Positions 15,946 through 22,666 of a DNA stretch of 64,000 bases are shown piece after piece. Position numbers and translations under genes: made by a program. Source of the stretch: HyVt-443 sp964544655 (lineage in GTDB: Bacteria; Pseudomonadota; Gammaproteobacteria; Chromatiales; Chromatiaceae). The stretch lies in the NCBI GenBank assembly GCA_964544655.1, contig CAZJCM010000012.1, forward strand, positions 9,163 through 73,162. Direction: 5' to 3'. The notes under the pieces are model-generated. The model ran no database searches, had not been told where the DNA came from, and saw only the letters and a list, made by a program, of their open reading frames with translations. Every line of letters begins with the position of its first letter. Positions within the stretch are counted from its first letter, which is position 1.

Positions 15946-16800
15946 ATCGCTGCCGCTCCACTGGCGGCGGTTGATGGCGTAATCACTGATCTGGCCGATG
16001 AAAGGTAGCGCCAGCATGCCAGGCAGCCGGTTCACCTTTTTCGGGTCGCGGTATTTGTGGATGCCGATGGTCATACCTTCATGACCCGCACGGGGCTGAT
16101 CGCGATAGGTGCCAAACAGGCGGTCCCACCAGGGCAGGCTGAAGCCGAAGTTACTGTTGGTCTCGTCGTCTTCCACCGAGTGGTGGACCCGGTGCATGTC
16201 GGGGGTGACCAGGAACCAGCGCAGCACCCGATCCAGGCCAGTGGGAAGCCGGACATTGCCGTGGTTGAACATGGCTGTGGCATTGAGCAGTACCTCGAAG
16301 ACCACTACTGCCACCACCGGCGGACCCAGCAGCAGGATAGTGGCGAACTTGATCAGCATGGAGAGAATGATCTCCAGGGTGTGGAAGCGGGCGCCGGTGG
16401 TGACGTCGTAGTCGAGGTCGGCGTGGTGCACCCGGTGCAGGCGCCAGAGAACGGGGACGGCGTGAACCATCACGTGCTGCAGATAGATCACCAGGTCCAT
16501 CACGACCACCGAGACGACGACCGACAGCCCGAAGGAGACACCGTAGTAGTTGAGCAGGCCCCAGCCCTGCTGCTGGGCAGCAGCAGCGACGCCCACTGCG
16601 GCAGCCGGAAACAGCAGACGCAGGACGAAACTGTTGAGAAACACCAGGCCCAGGTTGTTGGCCCAGCGGACACCTTTGGAAACGGTGAGGGGACGGCAGG
16701 GAGAGAGCACCTCCCAGACCGCCATGACGGCAAAGATGCCGAAGAAGAACCCCAGGCGAATCGTTACTTCGTTCCCGAGAATCCAGTCATTCCAGTTCAT
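15937..16800 (-). CDS. Sterol desaturase/fatty acid hydroxylase family protein
   Basis: 287 residues with about four membrane helices. It has the histidine clusters of the di-iron hydroxylase superfamily: HVMVH, HRVHH near residue 123, and HRVHHS further on. Members hydroxylate or desaturate lipids at the membrane with oxygen; the substrate here is unknown, and association with sulfur genes is unexplained. A GGAGG box precedes the start. It is divergent from the ArsR-rhodanese gene with a shared 90-base control region carrying an inverted repeat, so it is the likely first target of that regulator. In cassette copy 1 this gene is reduced to 15 codons. Confidence 0.87.
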   Translation of the reverse strand: MNWNDWILGNEVTIRLGFFFGIFAVMAVWEVLSPCRPLTVSKGVRWANNLGLVFLNSFVLRLLFPAAAVGVAAAAQQQGWGLLNYYGVSFGLSVVVSVVVMDLVIYLQHVMVHAVPVLWRLHRVHHADLDYDVTTGARFHTLEIILSMLIKFATILLLGPPVVAVVVFEVLLNATAMFNHGNVRLPTGLDRVLRWFLVTPDMHRVHHSVEDDETNSNFGFSLPWWDRLFGTYRDQPRAGHEGMTIGIHKYRDPKKVNRLPGMLALPFIGQISDYAINRRQWSGSDEK

Positions 16801-16846
16801 GGGCCACTATCCTCCAGTCTCTGTTATAATTTTCAGGAATAATATA

Positions 16847-16868
16847 TATTCAATAGATCTCTTGAACA
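16847..16868. promoter_or_regulatory. Inverted repeat, probable ArsR-rhodanese operator (copy 2)
   Basis: TATTCAA, eight bases, TTGAACA: six of seven positions pair. It is the counterpart of 8835-8856. A TATAAT hexamer lies just upstream at 16825-16830 in plus orientation, so a dimer bound here would sit at the start of the regulator's own transcript. Confidence 0.6.
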
Positions 16869-16890
16869 ATTGAAGGTCAATTGAGAGCTC

Positions 16891-17553
16891 ATGTCAACAG
16901 GAAACTTCAAGCACGACCTGTTCAACCAATTCGCCCGGGTCGCCAAAGCGATGAGCAACGGCTACCGGCTGGAGCTTCTGGAGTTCCTGGCCCAGGGGGA
17001 GCGCAGCGTGGATGCCCTGGCCCAGGTCTCAGGCCTGACGGTGGCCAACACCTCCCAGCATCTGCAGCAACTCCGGCAGGCGGGTCTGGTGGTGAACCGC
17101 AAGGAGGGGCACAAGGTCTTCTACCGTTTGAGTGGAGACGATGTGACGGCGCTGCTTGGATCCCTGAGAGAGGTGGCCGAGCGCCATCTGGCCGATGTCG
17201 ACCGCCTCGTGGACGACTATCTGAAGGTGAAAGACAGCCTGGAGCCGGTGCCGGCGGAAGAACTGTTGAAGCGGGCCAAGGACGGTCTGATCACCGTGCT
17301 GGATGTCCGGCCTCCGGAGGAGTATTCGGCAGGCCACCTGCCCGGGGCGATCAATATTCCGCTGGCAGAACTGGAAAGGCATCTGGATGAGCTGGATCCT
17401 TCTCAGGAGATCGTCGCCTACTGCCGGGGACCCCATTGTGTGCTGGCTTTTGATGCGGTGGCTCGGCTGCGCAAGAAGGGGATAAACGCCAGGAGGCTGG
17501 ATGGTGGGCTGCCCGAATGGAGGTTGGAGGGGCTGCCGGTGGAAACATCCTGA
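16891..17553 (+). CDS. ArsR-family regulator fused to rhodanese
   Basis: 220 residues. Residues 1-100 form an ArsR winged helix-turn-helix (SVDALAQVSGLTVANTSQHL recognition region, then KVFYRLSGDDV). Residues about 130-218 form a rhodanese domain (VLDVRPPEEY, GHLPGAINIP) with an active-site loop CRGPHC near 178-183. The HTH part contains no cysteine, so metal or persulfide sensing through it is unlikely and the CRGPHC pair is the only evident sulfur-reactive site. I infer a repressor that responds to sulfane sulfur and controls the divergent genes. An inverted repeat lies between. A truncated copy is at 8879-9361. Confidence 0.9.
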   Translation: MSTGNFKHDLFNQFARVAKAMSNGYRLELLEFLAQGERSVDALAQVSGLTVANTSQHLQQLRQAGLVVNRKEGHKVFYRLSGDDVTALLGSLREVAERHLADVDRLVDDYLKVKDSLEPVPAEELLKRAKDGLITVLDVRPPEEYSAGHLPGAINIPLAELERHLDELDPSQEIVAYCRGPHCVLAFDAVARLRKKGINARRLDGGLPEWRLEGLPVETS

Positions 17554-17624
17554 GAAAAGGAAGCGGCCTCGTTCCCCCCGTCTGTCCCGACGTGGCCGAT
17601 GGGATGACATAACATTCTGTCGAT

Positions 17625-17661
17625 CACTTTAACGAAACGATGCATCCATTTCGTTAAAGTG
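17625..17661. repeat. Perfect 13-base inverted repeat
   Basis: CACTTTAACGAAA, eleven bases, TTTCGTTAAAGTG. The loop itself holds the palindrome GATGCATC. No T tract follows, so an operator or recombination site is more likely than a terminator. It lies in the 324-base gene-free gap 17554-17877, in which I see nothing else. Confidence 0.6.
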
Positions 17662-17877
17662 GGGATATGAAACGAAAAGATGATAGTGGTATGTTAAGGG
17701 TGTTCCGAAGAAAAAGCCAACAATAACAATGAATAATGTTTGAAGTGGCTGTTTGGCATGCGTTATGCACCAGCTTAGTCACGGCACGACGGCTGTATTG
17801 GAGCCGAGTCGGACATGATCCGGTTACCGCTGTCGAACCCTGTAACCGAAAGTGACTTTTAATCTGGAGAGCCAATC

Positions 17878-18183
17878 ATGAACAAGAATTTCAACATTAC
17901 CGCCACCTTCCTTTCCACCCTGTTGTTTGCTGGTGGTGTCTTTGCCGACAACATGGGCCAGGATGCAGACAGTGACATGCTCTATGGCCATGGAATGGTA
18001 CAGAGCAAGCCGGGCATACCCTACCTTGGCCCTGATGTGGTCGTGAACGAACTGCAGGAAGACCTGCTCTACAACCCGGGCCTGAATGCGCATGCCCATG
18101 TCGTGACGCCGCTCGATGGTGTGGCGAGCCGGGACAATCATGATGACAGCGACAGTCTGCTTCATACTTCAGAGGGAAGTTGA
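17878..18183 (+). CDS. Small secreted protein of unknown function
   Basis: 101 residues with a signal peptide ending at VFADN and a GGAGAG box before the ATG. The mature part is acidic and His/Asp-rich (DNMGQDADSDML, NAHAHV, DNHDDSD) with a proline-rich centre (KPGIPYLGPDVV). No cysteine, so not a cytochrome. I do not recognise a family. It precedes an ECF sigma/anti-sigma pair and a cytochrome c' gene on the same strand, and could be part of that envelope-response unit. Confidence 0.65.
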   Translation: MNKNFNITATFLSTLLFAGGVFADNMGQDADSDMLYGHGMVQSKPGIPYLGPDVVVNELQEDLLYNPGLNAHAHVVTPLDGVASRDNHDDSDSLLHTSEGS

Positions 18184-18339
18184 TGACCCGCACCCCTGAT
18201 CGGATGATGGATTTTTCTGTGGTGCACTGGATGGCTGAATCTTCCTTTGTGCCGATTGGGGAATAAACGCCGTGCGACGGGTGTTGTCATGGCAAGACAG
18301 CATGAAATGGCCGCAAAGTCAGGAGAGCCACCCCCCACA

Positions 18340-18852
18340 ATGTCAAACTTCGGTCAACTCATCAGTGACAACATTCCGCGCCTGCGGCGCTACGCCAGGG
18401 CGTTGGTTCGGGATGTGGATCTTGCCGACGATCTGGTCCAGGACTGCCTGGAGCGGGCCTGGTCCAGACAGCACCTGTGGCACGACCGGGGCGAGATCCG
18501 TCCTTGGTTGTTCACCATCCTGCACAACATCTACGCCAATGCGGCGCGTCGCTACAATCGGGCACCGTCCATGGTCTCCATGGATGCCTGCCATGAGCAG
18601 GGGGCTGAACCGGCCCATGACCAGTCACTGTCGCTGGGAGAACTGGAGCGATCGCTTTCAGAACTGCCGGAGAACCAGCGTGAGGTGCTGTTGCTGGTAG
18701 GGCTGGAGCAGTTCAGCTATGAAGAGACGGCGCAGGCCCTTGGTGTGCCTGTGGGCACCGTCATGTCACGGTTGTCCAGGGCCCGGACGAAACTGAGAAA
18801 GGTCATGGCTGAAGGCTCCAGGCCGAGACCCCATATCAGGAGAATCAAATGA
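18340..18852 (+). CDS. ECF-type RNA polymerase sigma factor
   Basis: About 170 residues from the ATG at 18340, which has AGGAGAG twelve bases upstream; ATG 18289 is an alternative giving 17 more residues. Region 2 (DLADDLVQDCLERAW, then RPWLFTILHNIYANAARR) and region 4 (LPENQREVLLLVGLEQFSYEETAQALGVPVGTVMSRLSRAR) of a sigma-70 ECF factor are both complete. The stop overlaps the start of a membrane anti-sigma gene by four bases, the classic arrangement for release of the sigma factor by an envelope signal. Target promoters were not identified. Confidence 0.92.
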   Translation: MSNFGQLISDNIPRLRRYARALVRDVDLADDLVQDCLERAWSRQHLWHDRGEIRPWLFTILHNIYANAARRYNRAPSMVSMDACHEQGAEPAHDQSLSLGELERSLSELPENQREVLLLVGLEQFSYEETAQALGVPVGTVMSRLSRARTKLRKVMAEGSRPRPHIRRIK

Positions 18853-19625
18853 CCGAGGGTACCAGATCAATTTCCGATGTGGATCTGCATGCCTACGTGG
18901 ACGGGCAACTGGATGCGCGGCGAAGCAGGGAGGTGGAGGCCTTTCTTCAGGAACACCCTGATGAGGCAGCGCAGGTGTCCAGCCATCAGGCCATCAATCA
19001 GGGACTGCACGCCCTGTTCGATTCGGTCTTGGACGAAGGCGTGCCACCCCGGTTGCAGCACGCTGCATCCCGGCAGAAGCGGCCTGGTCGCGGCCGCTTG
19101 CCGCGGCTGGCGGCCATGCTCGCCATGCTCGCCATCGGCACTGCCATCGGTTGGATCGCCAGGGATGAGTTGCGCCCCCAGCCCCAGATGGCGCGCACCC
19201 ATTTCGTGGATAACGCCTTCACCGCCCATGTGGTCTATACGCCGGAGGTGCGCCATCCGGTGGAGGTCAGTGCAGATGAGGAGAAGCACCTGGTCGGGTG
19301 GCTCTCCAAGAGGCTCGGTGCCAGAGTCGAGGCTCCCAGCCTGAGTCGCCTCGGCTATGAACTTCTCGGTGGGCGGCTGCTGGCCTCGGATGGTGGACCG
19401 GCCGCCCAGTTCATGTACCAGAACCAGGCTGGGAAGCGTCTGACCCTGTTCGTCCGTCACAAGCGGGATGCGGAACAGGATACCGCCTTCCGCTTCGCCA
19501 AACGCAACGGAATCCAGGGCTTCTACTGGGTGGATCGAGAGCTTGGCTACGCCCTTATCGGTGATATCGATCGCTCAAATATTTCCCAGGCCGCCCACAT
19601 TGTCTATACGGAACTGAACGAGTGA
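18849..19625 (+). CDS. Membrane anti-sigma factor
   Basis: 258 residues. The N terminus (DVDLHAYVDGQLDARRSREVEAFL) is typical of anti-sigma factors that clamp ECF sigmas but lacks the HxxxCxxC zinc motif. A basic stretch and one membrane helix (LAAMLAMLAIGTAIGWIA, about residues 90-108) follow, leaving a periplasmic domain of about 150 residues that would sense the signal. Translation is coupled to the sigma factor by ATGA. It resembles the anti-sigma family often paired with sigma factors near redox or lipid genes; the signal is unknown. Confidence 0.88.
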   Translation: MTEGTRSISDVDLHAYVDGQLDARRSREVEAFLQEHPDEAAQVSSHQAINQGLHALFDSVLDEGVPPRLQHAASRQKRPGRGRLPRLAAMLAMLAIGTAIGWIARDELRPQPQMARTHFVDNAFTAHVVYTPEVRHPVEVSADEEKHLVGWLSKRLGARVEAPSLSRLGYELLGGRLLASDGGPAAQFMYQNQAGKRLTLFVRHKRDAEQDTAFRFAKRNGIQGFYWVDRELGYALIGDIDRSNISQAAHIVYTELNE

Positions 19626-19859
19626 CCTCAACACCGGGGGCTGGCCACATCCGGTGAATTTGGCACCGAAGAGAGTGCGCGGCAATGGTGCGGCAGGGAC
19701 TGGTTGCGGATGGGGTATTCACCGTCTGAGGTGGGGATGCTGGGTGCAGAATCAACTTTTTACGCATCAGAATGAACTGGTGTGGAATAAAACCACTCCT
19801 TGCGGTGTTACAGACACTGAATCCGAAGCAACCTTACCTACACCAAGAGGAACTACTAC

Positions 19860-20312
19860 ATGAACAAGACCCTGATCACATCCTTGCTGGCCCTTGCTAT
19901 CGGCGGTATGACCGCGCAGAGCGCCGTGGCCGGCGGGCCCATCGACTTTCGCGAGTCCACCATGACCATCTACAAATGGTATCTCAAGCCGATGGCCGGT
20001 ATGGTCAAGGGCAAGGTCCCGTTCAATGTGGAGGCCTTCCAGAAAAATGCCCAGGGGCTGGCTCTGGCAACCCGGCTGGATCTGCTGTCGGGTTTCCCCA
20101 AAGGCTCCTATGATCCAGAAGAGAGTCGTGCGAAAAAGGCGATCTGGGAAGAGTGGCCGCAGTTCGAAGATAAATATCGCGCCCTGCAGAAGGAATCGAG
20201 CAAGCTGGCCGAGGTCGCCATGACCGGAGATGTGGCCGCAATGAAGGCCCAGTTTGGCGCCACCGCCAAGACCTGCGGCGGCTGCCATAAACCGTTCCGG
20301 GCCAAGAAATAA
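19860..20312 (+). CDS. Cytochrome c' / c556-type haem protein
   Basis: 150 residues with a signal peptide ending near SAVAGG and an AGAGGA box before the ATG. The haem motif CGGCH is at the extreme C terminus (TCGGCHKPFRAKK), after four predicted amphipathic helices, which defines the cytochrome c'/c556 four-helix-bundle class. Such periplasmic proteins bind NO or carry electrons. It lies 234 bases behind the anti-sigma gene in the same direction; that gap shows no other gene and could hold its promoter, making it a candidate target of the ECF factor. Confidence 0.9.
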   Translation: MNKTLITSLLALAIGGMTAQSAVAGGPIDFRESTMTIYKWYLKPMAGMVKGKVPFNVEAFQKNAQGLALATRLDLLSGFPKGSYDPEESRAKKAIWEEWPQFEDKYRALQKESSKLAEVAMTGDVAAMKAQFGATAKTCGGCHKPFRAKK

Positions 20313-20341
20313 GTTTTTGCCCCCAATATTGCCCCGGTCGG

Positions 20342-20360
20342 CCGGTGAATGTTTCACCGG
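20342..20360 (+). terminator. Possible hairpin after cytochrome c' gene
   Basis: CCGGTGAA, three bases, TTCACCGG: a perfect 8-base stem 30 bases past the stop. No T tract follows, so terminator function is uncertain. The remainder of the 438-base gap to 20751 shows nothing I can name. Confidence 0.4.
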
Positions 20361-20750
20361 TCAGGGCCGGTGGCTTCGAATTATGGCCGAAGGCCAGTCG
20401 ATCACCTGAAAGCGTCGGCTTTATAGATCCCCTGTCGAAGATTATAAATCCTACTGACAAAGGGGGGCATTTCTGAATTGGGTCGATCTGCCGCTGAAAA
20501 GTGTTGCCCCTGCAGCTGAATCCTGTTTACTATCTTTGTTCCGCAAAAGCACCTGGACCCATGAGTTCATCAGTATGCATGGCGTAACTCCTTGATCCGA
20601 CAGGCTGTGTGAAGACGCCCATCACTCCTGATGCGTGGCAGGGGGTTTTCATTATTCCTGAAAAATCAATCTGTTGTGCTCTGCGCCCCCTGTTGTTCCC
20701 AAGGCTTCAGGCAGATAGTCAGGCAACTCGGAATATAAGGGGTGTTCACG

Positions 20751-21848
20751 ATGGATTTATCGACGTATCTGACCGTTCCCGTTTTCTCCTTTCTCACCAT
20801 TTTCGCTGTCATCTTTTTTTTCCTTGGGCATCTCATCGGCTATCAGAGTGAGGCCAAGAAAAAGAGGAGTGCGCTACAGGAGCTGGAAGAGGCCAAAGAT
20901 GGTGTGATATCGACACTCAATACTGAACACAAGAAAGCGATCAAACAGATCACCACGCGCAGTGCCAATGAGTTGGCTGCCTTGGAGAAGGCGCGAAAGG
21001 AAGAGGTGGATGAACTACAGGCGGCCCACCAGGAGAAGATCGAAGCGATGCAGGCGGCCCACCAGGCCGAAGTGGATAAACTCAATGAGCAGCACAGCGC
21101 ACTGGTAAAGCAGCTGAATGACGCCAATATCGAGCATGTGAAAGAGATCAAGGGAGAATATGAAGCCAGGATTGCCAGCCTGACGCAAAGCCACAACGAG
21201 ATGGTCTCTGAGCTGAAGCAGGAGCATAACGCCGAAACAGAGCGACTGAAGGCGGAAGCGAAAGCGGAGATAGAGACGTTGAAAGGGGAGCATGCCAGGG
21301 CGATGGAGCAGCTCAAACAGGAGCACCGGGCCACACTCGAGTCATGGAAGGATGAGCACCAACAACTGGTGGAAGCCCTGCAACGGGAGAACAAGGAGAA
21401 GATCGAGCAGGCCGCTCAACGCCATGGCGAAGAGGTGGCGCGGCTGCAGCAGGAAAAAGCAGCGCAAGCGGACAGCCTGAAAGGAGAGATCAGCAGCCTG
21501 CAGGGCAGCTTGAGTGATCTGGAGGAGGAAAAGAGTGCACTGGAGAAAGCGCTGCGCGAGCTGGAAGAGCAGGGCAAGAAGGATAAGCTGAAGAATATGT
21601 TCTCCATGTCCAAATCCGGCGACAAGCTGATCCGGGTGGTGCGTAGCGTCCAGGAACTGGCCAGCGAGCTCGACGAGACCTCAAAGGCGGTCACCGGGGG
21701 GGAGTATTCCTTTTTCAATGAGATCAAGGATCAGCGGGACAAGGCGACGGTTCTGGGCCTCACCGGCGGTGACCGGGTCATGGATGTCCAGGAAAATGAG
21801 GATGGTGAGCACGAGGTCGTCGGCCAGAACCCTGAGGATTCAAAATAG
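20751..21848 (+). CDS. Membrane-anchored long coiled-coil protein
   Basis: About 365 residues from the ATG at 20751 (AAGGGG box upstream; an in-frame GTG nine bases earlier is less likely). One membrane helix near residues 8-29 is followed by about 250 residues of nearly uninterrupted coiled coil rich in Glu, Lys, Gln and Ala, with repeated AAHQ-type heptads. A small C-terminal domain of some 75 residues ends acidic. It resembles structural or scaffold proteins and has no enzymatic motif. It is convergent with the sortase gene and separated from it by a large inverted repeat; a functional link to the sortase system is possible but not shown. Confidence 0.75.
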   Translation: MDLSTYLTVPVFSFLTIFAVIFFFLGHLIGYQSEAKKKRSALQELEEAKDGVISTLNTEHKKAIKQITTRSANELAALEKARKEEVDELQAAHQEKIEAMQAAHQAEVDKLNEQHSALVKQLNDANIEHVKEIKGEYEARIASLTQSHNEMVSELKQEHNAETERLKAEAKAEIETLKGEHARAMEQLKQEHRATLESWKDEHQQLVEALQRENKEKIEQAAQRHGEEVARLQQEKAAQADSLKGEISSLQGSLSDLEEEKSALEKALRELEEQGKKDKLKNMFSMSKSGDKLIRVVRSVQELASELDETSKAVTGGEYSFFNEIKDQRDKATVLGLTGGDRVMDVQENEDGEHEVVGQNPEDSK

Positions 21849-21882
21849 ATCCGGACTTTTTCAGGGCGGGTTGACAGGGGTT

Positions 21883-21941
21883 GGAGTCAAGCCGCTCTGA
21901 CCCGGTTCATTTTACCGCCGTTCTTTGTGCGGTTTGACTCC
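21883..21941. terminator. Large inverted repeat between convergent genes
   Basis: GGAGTCAAGCCGC pairs with GCGGTTTGACTCC (12 of 13) across 33 bases. It lies between the convergent coiled-coil and sortase genes, where a bidirectional terminator would be expected. The long loop makes this tentative. Confidence 0.45.
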
Positions 21942-22015
21942 GCCCCCTAGTGCATCAGGGACGACCTCAAAAAGAGCTGAATAGCTACGGACAGGCCTTT
22001 TCCCCTGCTCGCCTA

Positions 22016-22666
22016 TCACGGTTGCCGGGCCACGGGCGCATCAGAACAGCACGCGGGGGTGCGACGTATCATGGCACCGGGCATGGTACGGTCATCGACC
22101 TTCGCCACGCGTCTCGCCCGCACGATGTAGCGCAGCGGGCCGCCGGGAGACAGCGCATCGAAGGGATAGCAGGTGGCGAGTATCAACTCGTCGTTGAGCG
22201 GGTCGTTGGGGATGCCCTGATAGCGTGCGTCCAGCACCTCGATGCCACTGATGGAATAGACCTGCCTCCCGTTCGTGGTTTCCAGTTCGATCCGTTCATC
22301 TGGCTGGAGATCGGCCAGGGCGCGAAAATGGGTGTCACGGTGGGCGCTGATCAGTGTGGTCCCCGCCGTTCCGGGAGGGGAGCTGCCGGCAGCAAGGCCG
22401 GGGCCAAAGGCAAGGCTGCGGCCGCTGTCACCTTGAACAACGATGATATCCAGATTGCGCGAGGGTATACGCAGTCGCGCTACCGGCCAGGTGTCGGCCC
22501 AGGGCCAGGGTCGTACTCTGGTTACCCCCGTCAGAGTCTGTTCCCAGGCCCGTTCGAGCAGTGCCTGGGCCAATATGGCTTTGGTGTGTATCCAGACGCC
22601 GGCGCCGGTTTGCCAGGCACCCGTTGCAGCGACGATGAGCAGTATTTTCCCTTTCGTGATCAGCAT
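22016..22666 (-). CDS. Class GN sortase
   Basis: 216 residues: N-terminal membrane helix (ILLIVAATGAWQTGAGVW), then a sortase barrel with the catalytic histidine in LISAHRDTHF near 107, cysteine in LATCYPF near 165 and arginine in LRYIVRARR near 183. This is the Gram-negative marine-type (GN) sortase, a transpeptidase that cleaves a C-terminal sorting signal. Its ATG overlaps by seven bases the end of the only evident substrate gene. The two-component pair PdsR/PdsS lies divergently beyond that gene. It is the complete catalytic core of the proteobacterial dedicated sortase system. Confidence 0.92.
   Translation of the reverse strand: MLITKGKILLIVAATGAWQTGAGVWIHTKAILAQALLERAWEQTLTGVTRVRPWPWADTWPVARLRIPSRNLDIIVVQGDSGRSLAFGPGLAAGSSPPGTAGTTLISAHRDTHFRALADLQPDERIELETTNGRQVYSISGIEVLDARYQGIPNDPLNDELILATCYPFDALSPGGPLRYIVRARRVAKVDDRTMPGAMIRRTPACCSDAPVARQP

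Noticed and set aside
16881..17390. Plus-strand open frame overlapping the ArsR-rhodanese gene
   Set aside because: Gly/Arg/Pro-rich frame-shifted reading of a gene with clear domains.
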